In this document: piece after piece, positions 1 to 5,072 of the stretch
Layout: every line of letters starts with the position of its first letter
Numbering within the stretch: position 1 is the stretch's first letter
Assembly: GCA_030841195.1 (NCBI GenBank)
Contig: JAVEDA010000441.1
Span: 1-5,072 of the forward strand
Source: Actinomycetota bacterium
GTDB lineage: Bacteria; Actinomycetota; Actinomycetes; JACCUZ01
DNA: 5,072 nucleotides
Reading direction: 5' to 3'
Program-made: the position numbers and the translations under genes
The notes under the pieces: generated by a model
Databases searched by the model: none
Seen by the model: the letters and a program-made list of their open reading frames with translations, nothing else
Told to the model about the DNA's origin: nothing

Positions 1-287
1 GTGACCAGCATGGACGCGCCCTGCAAGCCGTAGCCGACGGCGAGCGCGTGCCCGCGGCGGAGCCGGTCGCCCAGGCCGGCCGCGAGCGGCGCCACCACGA
101 CGGCCGGCGCGAGCTGGACGATCGACACCAGGGAGGCACCGCCGACCCCGTGGCGGTCGAAGGCCCAGATCAGCAGCGCCACCCAGGTCGCCCACTCGGC
201 CACCGAGAACGTCAGGTAGGACAGGAGCGCCCGGCGGATGCTGGGCCGCCGGACCGCGGCCATCGTCGCACCCAGCGACTCGTTCAC
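1..287 (-). CDS. MFS transporter, N-terminal fragment (gene runs off the left edge)
   Basis: This is the first 95 codons of a major facilitator superfamily permease; the rest lies beyond position 1. The GTG at 287-285 is preferred because it forms a GTGA overlap with the stop of the upstream gene, a classic translational-coupling junction. An in-frame ATG at 263-261 is the alternative. Neither has a strong Shine-Dalgarno sequence, which fits coupling. Visible are an Arg-rich cytoplasmic lead (AAVRRPSIRRALL), a first membrane helix containing FSVAEWATWVALLIWAF, a second helix (SLVSIVQLAPAVVVAPLAAG), a motif A-like loop (GLGDRLRRGHAL) and the start of a third helix. The EWATW helix resembles actinobacterial MFS proteins of the EntS/MFS_3 type, some of which carry a C-terminal cyclic-nucleotide-binding domain; whether this one does cannot be seen. 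Substrate unknown. It is probably co-transcribed with the fusion gene upstream. Confidence 0.85.
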   Translation of the reverse strand, partial: MNESLGATMAAVRRPSIRRALLSYLTFSVAEWATWVALLIWAFDRHGVGGASLVSIVQLAPAVVVAPLAAGLGDRLRRGHALAVGYGLQGASMLV

Positions 288-3200
288 CGCGAGGCGGCCG
301 GCGCTTCGCGCGGTGGCGGCAGCGTGATCGCCGTCGGCGTGTCCTGCGCCGGCCGCCCCCGGGACAGGTCGGCGCCGGCTTCCTGCAGCAGGGCCTTGGC
401 GGCGTCCCGGCCGGCCTGGACCATCCGGTCCATCTGGTGGAACTCCAGCAGCCCGACCCCCAGCGTGGCGGGCGTCACCACCGTGGCGCCGCGGGCGCTG
501 GCCGCGGCCACGGCACCGCCGCTGCCGATCATCATGGTCCGCAGCAGGGTCTCGCCGAGAGCCGGGATCCGGGGTGGCCCGGTGCGGGCCCGGCCGCTTC
601 CGCCGCTGCCGCCCATCGAGATGTTCACCGCGACCACTGGGCCCTCGTCGCGCTCGGTGAGCAGATCGACCGGCAGGTTGTCCAGCACCCCGCCGTCGAC
701 GAGCAGCCGCCCGTCCTCGTCGGGGATGGGCGGGAACAGCACGGGGAGCCGGACCGAGGCCAGCGCGGCCGCGACAGCGTTGCCGCGCCGGTGCACCTGG
801 CGGGTGCGGGTCACCAGGTCGGTGCTCACCGTGTGCAGCTGCCGCGGCAGGCCTTCGAGAACCTCGTCGGCGCCGAGCGCGCGCACCAGTCCGGTGTGCA
901 CCCGCCGCCCCCTGGACAGCGACTTGGTCGGAAGACGCCAGTCGCTGAACGGTTGGTGCCGGACGAACTCGGTGTAGCAGACCTCTTCCAGGGCCGCGCC
1001 GTCGCGCCCGAGGGCGTAGACGGCGGCGATGACAGCGCCGATGCTGGTCCCGGCGAGCCGGTCGACGTGCAGGCCGGCGTCCTCGAGCTCGCGCAGCAGC
1101 CCGACGTGCGCGAAGGCCCGGGCGCCGCCCCCGGCGAGCACCAGGCCGAGCGACCGTCCGGCCAGCCGGGCGGCCAGCGCCCGGAGGCCGCCGCCCGGGT
1201 CCCGGTCGACGACCGTCAGCTGCCAGGCATCGGTCGCGGCCACCCAGGCCACCCGCTGCCCGGGCGAGGGTGCCGGCCCGACCAGCACCACGTCCGGCTG
1301 CCGGGAGGGGGCGGGCGTGACCCGGTCACCGGGTGGCGCAGTGTCGCTGCGGGCGACCAGCACGACGGCGTCGGCCTGCCGGAGGCAGAAGTCCCGCCAG
1401 GCCTCGTCCTCCGCCGTCCCGGTGGTGTCGGACAGGAGCAGCACCCGCTCGTGGTGCCGCTCGGCCCGCTCCAGCCCGTCCGGGCCGACCACGCCGGGAG
1501 CAATGACTGACCGGTGCGCCGCCAGGTGGGCATGTAGTGCGGCGGCGACCTCGGTGGCGCCGCTGCCGGCGTGCAGGCCGACCACGGCCACGACCACGGG
1601 CTGGGTCGGTGGGCCGACCTCGGCTGCGCCGCCCGCGGTCCGCAGCTGCTCGGCCACCTGGCCGAGCACCACCCGGGTCGCCACCGGGTCGCTGCCGAGC
1701 AGCTCGTCGAAGGCGTCCCTCGGCACCTCGAGCACCGAGGAGTCGCGCCGCGCCCGCACGCCGGCCGAGCGGCGTTCACCGGTCAGCAACGCCAGCTCCC
1801 CGAGGACCGCCCCAGGCCCCAGCTCGCGGACCACCCGGCCACCCACCTCGACCTCGAGTCGGCCGCTGCGCACGACGTAGGCCGACCCCGGCGGGTCGCC
1901 CTCGTGCAGCAGCCACTCGCCCGCGGCGACATGACGCAGCCGGGTGGCCGCCTCGAGCAGCAGTCTGGCTCTGTCCGGCAGCGTGGCCAGGAGCGGCACG
2001 TCGGACAGGTCGGTCACTGCCCCGTGGACGGTCAGCGGCTCGGCAGCGGCCGGCGGCGCGTCGGGCAGGCGCACGAGGGCGCCGGCGCCGTCCGCCACCT
2101 CTTCCGCGCCGGGGGCCGGCTGCAGCCGACCGAGCGGCAGCGCGACCAGCGCCACGACGACGAAGGCCGCGATCGACAGCACCCAGCCGTCGTGGAAGGC
2201 CGCGACAGCGGTCGCCGGGGTCGGGTCGCCCAGGATGACGACGAGCAGGGCGATCCCGAGAACGCCGCCGAGCTGACGCGCGCTGGAGACCACGGCAGAT
2301 GCGGTGGCGTACCGGCCGCCGGGCACGGCGGCGAGGGCCGCGCTGCCCAGCAGCGGGAGGGTCGCACCCACTCCGATCCCGCTGAGCACCTGACCTGGCA
2401 GCCACTCCGACCAGAAGGCGGGGACGACCCCCACCTGCTGGTGGTACCAGAGGTAGGCACCGGCCCACACCAGCGCACCGGGCACGACGAACAGGCGGTA
2501 GCCGTGCCGGTCGGCGAGCGGGCCCAGCCGGGAGGCGACGACGGCGGCGACCAGCGCACCGGGCACCAGTGCCAGACCGGCCCGCAGCACGCCGTACCCC
2601 CAGACGTACTGCAACCAGAGGATGTTGGTGAGCAGGTAGGCGTAGAAGCCGAGACCCGCCACCACCGTGGCGCCCGAGGCGATCGTGAACGACGGGATGC
2701 GCAGCAGCGCGGGGTCGAGCAGCGGAGAACGGTGCCGCCGCGAGCTGACGACGAACAGGCCCACCAGGACAGCGGTGGCGGCGAACGACCCGAGAACCGC
2801 GGCACTGCCCCACCCCCAGTCGCTGCCCTTGACGATGCCCAGGTTGAGCGTCGCCAGGGCGGCCGCGAGCAGCGCGGCGCCGACCAGGTCCGGCATCCGG
2901 CGCCGGCCGGGGGCCCGGCTCTCGACCAGCTGGCTGCGGCCGGCGATCAGGGCCGCCACGCCGAACGGGATGTTGACCAGGAAGGCCCAGCGCCAACCGC
3001 CCAGCTCGACCATGGCGCCGCCGATCGGCGGACCGAGCCCGGCCGCAACGGCCGCCGTCGCGCCCCACAGCCCGATGGCGTGCGAGCGCCGCTCTCCCGG
3101 GAAGGCCTCGACGACCAGGGCGAGCGACGCGGGCACCAGCATGGCCGCACCCAGCGCCTGCAGGATCCGTGCCGCGATGAGCAGGTCGAGCGTCGGCGCG

Positions 3201-3493
3201 GCACCGCAGAGCGCGGACGCGACCGTGAACCGGGCGACTCCGGCCAGGAACGCCCGTCGCCGGCCGAGCAGGTCGGTCAGCCGGCCCCAGACGCTGAGGA
3301 CCGCGGCGAAGACGATGTTGTAGGCGTTCAGCACCCAGGAGAGCGACCCGATCGACTCACCGGGGAACGAGGCGCGGATGGACGGGAAGGCGACGTTGAC
3401 GATGGTCGCGTCGAGGAAGGCCAGGAACGCGCCGAAGCAGGCAACGAGGAGCACCCGGGACGCCGGAACCCGCCCCCGCTGCGCCGCCGCCAC
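284..3493 (-). CDS. MFS transporter - cyclic-nucleotide-binding - patatin-like phospholipase fusion protein (1069 aa)
   Basis: This is a single continuous frame. Residues below count from the GTG at 3493-3491, chosen because AGGAGG (3505-3500) sits 6 nt upstream. Residues about 12-457 are a DHA2 (EmrB/QacA-type, about 14 helices) MFS transporter: LDATIVNVAFPSI at 27-39, motif A GRLTDLLGRRRAF near 70, motif C GLGPPIGG at 152-159 and WRWAFLVNIPFG at 167-178. Residues about 499-603 are a cyclic-nucleotide-binding domain with an intact phosphate-binding cassette (LGELALLTGERRSAGVRA), including Glu566 and Arg575. Residues about 633-780 are a P-loop-like alpha/beta domain whose Walker A lacks the lysine (GLHAGSGATE). 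Residues about 782-1045 are a patatin domain with oxyanion loop GGGARA (788-793), nucleophile Ser817 in GTSIG and Asp933 in DGG. This catalytic half resembles neuropathy target esterase-type (lyso)phospholipases. From memory, M. tuberculosis Rv3728 and Rv3239c share this domain order and a length near 1050-1065 aa. Expected role is a membrane exporter linked to a ligand-regulated lipid hydrolase; substrates are unknown. Confidence 0.93.
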   Translation of the reverse strand: MAAAQRGRVPASRVLLVACFGAFLAFLDATIVNVAFPSIRASFPGESIGSLSWVLNAYNIVFAAVLSVWGRLTDLLGRRRAFLAGVARFTVASALCGAAPTLDLLIAARILQALGAAMLVPASLALVVEAFPGERRSHAIGLWGATAAVAAGLGPPIGGAMVELGGWRWAFLVNIPFGVAALIAGRSQLVESRAPGRRRMPDLVGAALLAAALATLNLGIVKGSDWGWGSAAVLGSFAATAVLVGLFVVSSRRHRSPLLDPALLRIPSFTIASGATVVAGLGFYAYLLTNILWLQYVWGYGVLRAGLALVPGALVAAVVASRLGPLADRHGYRLFVVPGALVWAGAYLWYHQQVGVVPAFWSEWLPGQVLSGIGVGATLPLLGSAALAAVPGGRYATASAVVSSARQLGGVLGIALLVVILGDPTPATAVAAFHDGWVLSIAAFVVVALVALPLGRLQPAPGAEEVADGAGALVRLPDAPPAAAEPLTVHGAVTDLSDVPLLATLPDRARLLLEAATRLRHVAAGEWLLHEGDPPGSAYVVRSGRLEVEVGGRVVRELGPGAVLGELALLTGERRSAGVRARRDSSVLEVPRDAFDELLGSDPVATRVVLGQVAEQLRTAGGAAEVGPPTQPVVVAVVGLHAGSGATEVAAALHAHLAAHRSVIAPGVVGPDGLERAERHHERVLLLSDTTGTAEDEAWRDFCLRQADAVVLVARSDTAPPGDRVTPAPSRQPDVVLVGPAPSPGQRVAWVAATDAWQLTVVDRDPGGGLRALAARLAGRSLGLVLAGGGARAFAHVGLLRELEDAGLHVDRLAGTSIGAVIAAVYALGRDGAALEEVCYTEFVRHQPFSDWRLPTKSLSRGRRVHTGLVRALGADEVLEGLPRQLHTVSTDLVTRTRQVHRRGNAVAAALASVRLPVLFPPIPDEDGRLLVDGGVLDNLPVDLLTERDEGPVVAVNISMGGSGGSGRARTGPPRIPALGETLLRTMMIGSGGAVAAASARGATVVTPATLGVGLLEFHQMDRMVQAGRDAAKALLQEAGADLSRGRPAQDTPTAITLPPPREAPAASR

Positions 3494-3499
3494 GGACCA

Positions 3500-3505
3500 C
3501 CTCCT
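3500..3505 (-). promoter_or_regulatory. Ribosome binding site that fixes the start of the fusion gene
   Basis: Read on the minus strand, a perfect AGGAGG is followed by TGGTCC and then GTG at 3493. The in-frame ATG at 3622 would add 43 residues (MRFGRKYPVY...) that have no transporter character, and would place the inverted repeats of the divergent control region inside coding sequence. The shorter form also matches the length I remember for the mycobacterial homologues. Confidence 0.8.
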
Positions 3506-3526
3506 CGGGGCGGCCTCGGTGCCGCG

Positions 3527-3534
3527 GTGATCAC
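3527..3534. repeat. GTGATCAC palindrome, copy 1 (candidate operator)
   Basis: A perfect 8-bp palindrome lies 33 bp upstream of the GTG start of the fusion gene. It overlaps the last bases of the candidate -10 element of that gene's promoter, a position that would suit a repressor. The same 8-mer recurs at 3693-3700; I found no other copy in the window by eye. The binding protein is unknown. Confidence 0.4.
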
Positions 3535-3562
3535 TCTCGCGCCCCGGTGTCTGCGGTGGCAA
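3533..3562 (-). promoter_or_regulatory. Candidate promoter of the fusion gene
   Basis: On the minus strand TTGCCA (3562-3557) is followed, after 18 nt, by GAGAGT (3538-3533). The -35 is a fair match to TTGACA; the -10 is weak (A2, A4 and T6 of TATAAT). It would start transcription near 3526 and leave a leader of about 33 nt carrying the AGGAGG ribosome binding site. Actinobacterial promoters are poorly conserved, so this is tentative. Confidence 0.25.
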
Positions 3563-3580
3563 GGATTTCTTGATCTTCGG

Positions 3581-3602
3581 TCCGGTGTGGACGTAGACCG
3601 GA
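3581..3602. repeat. Inverted repeat TCCGGT-N10-ACCGGA
   Basis: Two perfectly complementary 6-bp arms (3581-3586 and 3597-3602) are separated by 10 bp, with centres 16 bp apart. It sits about 90-110 bp upstream of the fusion gene start, where an activator or repressor dimer could bind. Six-bp arms can arise by chance in GC-rich DNA, so confidence is limited. Confidence 0.35.
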
Positions 3603-3628
3603 TACTTCCGGCCGAAACGCATTGATCC

Positions 3629-3666
3629 GTGGGGGTTCTGGCCGGTACGCCGTCGGTGTCCCCCAC
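3629..3666. repeat. Inverted repeat GTGGGGG-N24-CCCCCAC
   Basis: Perfect 7-bp arms at 3629-3635 and 3660-3666 enclose a 24-bp spacer. The element lies midway between the two divergent genes, so a terminator role is unlikely. It could be a two-site operator, or a hairpin if transcribed. No regulator family is recognised. Confidence 0.35.
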
Positions 3667-3692
3667 AGCGGGTGACGGAAGATCACGGCGAG

Positions 3693-3700
3693 GTGATCAC
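3693..3700. repeat. GTGATCAC palindrome, copy 2 (candidate operator)
   Basis: The second copy of the 8-bp palindrome lies 24 bp upstream of the candidate -35 box of the secreted-protein gene. Nearby half-sites GTGA (3672-3675) and TCAC (3683-3686) form a looser related element, and the two GTGA steps are 21 bp apart, about two helical turns. This spacing suits cooperative binding of one regulator. Confidence 0.4.
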
Positions 3701-3724
3701 GCCCCCGAATGGTTCGAGACTCTG

Positions 3725-3753
3725 TTGACGCGCGAGTCAGCGCCGATCATTCT
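3725..3753 (+). promoter_or_regulatory. Candidate housekeeping promoter of the secreted-protein gene
   Basis: TTGACG (3725-3730) matches five of six -35 consensus bases. It is followed by a 17-bp spacer and CATTCT (3748-3753), which keeps A2, T3 and T6 of TATAAT. Transcription would start near 3760, giving a leader of about 36 nt that contains the GAAGG ribosome binding site. Confidence 0.5.
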
Positions 3754-3795
3754 CAGGGGGTTACGGGGGATCACTGCTGCCGAAGGTCGACCACC

Positions 3796-4806
3796 ATGTC
3801 TGTTGCACGCGCGCACCGTCGTCGGTCCTTCGGTCTGCTGTCGGCAGGAGCCGCCCTCTCCGCGCTGGCCCTGAGCCCGGTCCTCACCGGTACCGCGCAC
3901 GCCGGCAGCCTGCCGGCGCCGGCCTTCGCCTCGGTCTCCGCGACGACCGGGGACGCGGTGGCCTCTCCCGTGGTCGGCGGCCCGAAGCCAACGGTCATCA
4001 CGAAGGTGGGCGCGAGCGTCAAGGTCACGGTGTCGCTCTGGACCTCGCCGGCCAAGACCACGGCGGCCGCCTTCAACAAGGACACCGACTTCACCCTGAC
4101 CACCGGGGGTGTCAGCGTCACCAGGACGTTCCCGGCCAACACGGCATCCAAGGAATTCACCACCGACCCCTTTGGCGCTGCCGTCAACCAGACGAAGGTC
4201 TCGGTCTCGTTCCCGGGCCTCAAGGGCAAGAGCGCGATATCTGCAGCCAGCTCCCCGACCGAATTCGACGTCCTGCTCTTCGTGGAGGGTGACACCGCGA
4301 AACCCGCGGACGGCCCGTACACCCGCACGGTCGGCAACGACGGCGCCGCCTGCGGCGAGCTGGACGCGGAGCACCCCTTCTGCGCCACCGTGCTCCTGCC
4401 CAAGGGTGCCGGCAACGGCGGCAACATCGCGGTAGGCACCGGCGTCTGCGACGACGCCAAGACCACCTACAGCAACTGCAAGATCGCGCAGAACAGCTTT
4501 GTGATCGAGCTCCTGGCAGACCTCACGGGAGTCGGGTACCAGACCACGGAGCCGGCGACGCTGATCCTGTCCTGCGACAAGATCTACTGCGGCAACGGGG
4601 CGATCAAGAACAACGTCCCGCACCTCACCTCCTTGGGCAACGGGCCGATCGCGAACGTGCCTGCCTGCTCTGCCAAGGGAGTCGCTCCTGCGCCCGTCTC
4701 GCTGATCGATGCCTGCGTCGACTACGTGCAGAGCACTCGCGACAACGCGGGTGACACGCACCTGTACGTGCTGTTCACCCGCGACCTGAGAGGGAGCTGC
4801 TGCTGA
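3796..4806 (+). CDS. Secreted cysteine-paired protein of unknown function (336 aa)
   Basis: I do not recognise the family. The ATG at 3796 is chosen because GAAGG (3782-3786) lies 9 nt upstream and because a textbook Sec signal peptide begins there: basic MSVARAHRRR, hydrophobic core 11-30, and cleavage expected after TAHA at residue 36. An in-frame upstream ATG at 3709 would bury the signal peptide and overlap the promoter. Mature residues about 37-150 are Thr/Val/Ser-rich, with alternating strands suggestive of an Ig-like beta sandwich, and contain no cysteine. Residues about 155-336 hold ten cysteines at 186, 196, 218, 228, 260, 265, 291, 307, 335 and 336, mostly in close pairs, which suggests disulfides formed outside the cell. 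There is no lipobox, LPXTG motif, C-terminal anchor helix or catalytic motif I can name. The chain ends in Arg-Gly-Ser-Cys-Cys. It is transcribed divergently from the transporter-phospholipase gene, so co-regulation is possible but not shown. Confidence 0.85.
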   Translation: MSVARAHRRRSFGLLSAGAALSALALSPVLTGTAHAGSLPAPAFASVSATTGDAVASPVVGGPKPTVITKVGASVKVTVSLWTSPAKTTAAAFNKDTDFTLTTGGVSVTRTFPANTASKEFTTDPFGAAVNQTKVSVSFPGLKGKSAISAASSPTEFDVLLFVEGDTAKPADGPYTRTVGNDGAACGELDAEHPFCATVLLPKGAGNGGNIAVGTGVCDDAKTTYSNCKIAQNSFVIELLADLTGVGYQTTEPATLILSCDKIYCGNGAIKNNVPHLTSLGNGPIANVPACSAKGVAPAPVSLIDACVDYVQSTRDNAGDTHLYVLFTRDLRGSCC

Positions 4807-5072
4807 GCGAACGGGCGGCACGGGGCGGCCACTGCGCGGTCACCTCGACCCCCAGCGGGCTGAGCAGATCACTGCTCCTCACCAGGAGGTCCGCCGCCTG
4901 GTCGTGATCGTCGGTGATCTCGGCCAGGCCGAGCAGTGCCAGGCCGATCTCGTGCCGGCTGTCCGAGACGTGTGACATCTCCACGGCCCGGGCCAGCTCG
5001 GTGCGTGCGTCCGGAAGGCTCCCCGCTGCCATCAGGGCGAAGCCGCGAACCCGGCTGACCATCGGCTGCAGC
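4775..5072 (-). CDS. C-terminal end of a TPR-repeat protein, possibly of the cyclase/AAA/TPR signalling type (gene enters from the right edge)
   Basis: The last 98 residues are visible and the frame stays open through position 5072, so the start lies outside the window; the Met at 5062 is internal. The segment VRGFALMAAGSLPDARTELA, followed by RHEIGLALLGLAEITDD and DLLVRSSDLLSPLGVEV, has the paired amphipathic-helix pattern of tetratricopeptide repeats, with Ala/Gly/Leu at the packing positions. The closing LLSPLGVEVT is like the ends of actinobacterial multidomain regulators that combine a class III nucleotide cyclase or LuxR/SARP domain with an AAA-type ATPase and a TPR tail. This assignment is inference from the tail alone. 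The final residues (RSLSSSSLSGRG) look like a non-conserved extension. The gene converges on the secreted-protein gene and overlaps its 3' end by 32 bp. Confidence 0.75.
   Translation of the reverse strand, partial: LQPMVSRVRGFALMAAGSLPDARTELARAVEMSHVSDSRHEIGLALLGLAEITDDHDQAADLLVRSSDLLSPLGVEVTAQWPPRAARSLSSSSLSGRG
4862..4877 (+). terminator. Possible hairpin terminator after the secreted-protein gene
   Basis: GAGCAG-ATCA-CTGCTC forms a perfect 6-bp stem with a 4-nt loop, 55 nt past the stop codon of the plus-strand gene. It has no T-tract and lies inside the converging TPR coding sequence, so it may be incidental. No better terminator is visible at this junction. Confidence 0.2.

Larger units (their letters stand above)
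3494..3795. promoter_or_regulatory. Divergent intergenic control region
   Basis: These 302 bp separate two genes transcribed away from each other, so promoters for both must lie here or inside the neighbouring genes. The base composition is less extreme than in the coding regions, with AT-richer patches near 3560-3576 and 3600-3627. The hexamer GATCAC occurs four times (from 3529, 3681, 3695 and 3769), and two of these copies are full GTGATCAC palindromes. There are also two longer inverted repeats (3581-3602 and 3629-3666). No small ORF with a convincing ribosome binding site and no riboswitch could be recognised. Confidence 0.75.

Noticed and set aside
3494..3622. ATG at 3622 as start of the fusion protein, adding 43 residues
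   Set aside because: There is no ribosome binding site as good as AGGAGG before the GTG at 3493, the extra residues lack family character, and they run through the control region.
1571..3625. Plus-strand open frame of 684 codons opposite the fusion gene, and others at 48-977, 437-1510 and 1029-1880
   Set aside because: The translations are low-complexity (Arg, Gly, Gln, Pro, His), without domains or ribosome binding sites. They are the expected antisense shadow of a GC-rich gene, and the minus-strand frame carries all recognisable motifs.
3672..3686. CRP-like site GTGA-N7-TCAC
   Set aside because: The CRP family consensus is TGTGA-N6-TCACA. Here the spacer is one base too long and the outer T/A are missing, so I keep it only as part of the general half-site pattern.
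4181..4806. Neocarzinostatin-like or other named disulfide fold for the C-terminal half of the secreted protein
   Set aside because: Only the paired cysteines and beta-rich look are shared; spacing and flanking residues do not match well enough to name a family.
3697..4821. Minus-strand open frame of 374 codons covering the secreted-protein gene, and a second of 231 codons at 3771-4466
   Set aside because: The plus strand has the signal peptide, ribosome binding site, promoter candidate and strong third-position G/C bias. The antisense translations show no domain.
1..5072. Mobile element, phage, CRISPR, tRNA or defence-system content
   Set aside because: No transposase or integrase, no terminal inverted repeats with target duplications, no regularly spaced repeats and no tRNA-like cloverleaf were seen.

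Overview
This window comes from a very GC-rich genome with strong G/C bias at third codon positions, GTG starts and AGGAGG-type ribosome binding sites, which points to a high-GC actinomycete. A Geodermatophilaceae-like host is only a guess. There is no rRNA, tRNA, CRISPR array, insertion sequence or phage gene. Most long open frames in the window are GC-driven shadows of four genes.

Layout. Positions 1-3493 hold a minus-strand pair. The first is a large gene (3493 to 284, 1069 aa) that fuses a 14-helix drug-efflux-type MFS transporter to a cyclic-nucleotide-binding domain, a degenerate P-loop-like middle domain and a patatin/NTE-type lipid hydrolase with an intact Ser-Asp dyad. It is coupled through a 4-base GTGA overlap to a second MFS transporter, whose N-terminal 95 residues are visible before the window ends. 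Positions 3494-3795 are a divergent control region with two copies of the 8-bp palindrome GTGATCAC, two longer inverted repeats and candidate promoters facing both ways. Positions 3796-4806 (plus strand) encode a secreted, cysteine-paired protein of unknown function. Positions 4775-5072 hold the C-terminal end of a convergent minus-strand TPR protein, whose last codons overlap those of the secreted protein by 32 bp.

How it may work together. The fusion puts a membrane exporter, a ligand sensor and a phospholipid/lysophospholipid hydrolase on one chain, so nucleotide binding could gate lipid hydrolysis next to a transporter. The same domain order and nearly the same length are known, from memory, in Mycobacterium tuberculosis Rv3728 and Rv3239c, so the architecture is rare and poorly characterised rather than new. 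The TPR fragment resembles the C-termini of actinobacterial cyclase/AAA/TPR signalling proteins. If that is right, a nucleotide cyclase may be encoded near a nucleotide-binding effector, but the window cuts off before this can be seen. The least explained parts are the secreted 10-cysteine protein and the repeated palindrome in the divergent region.
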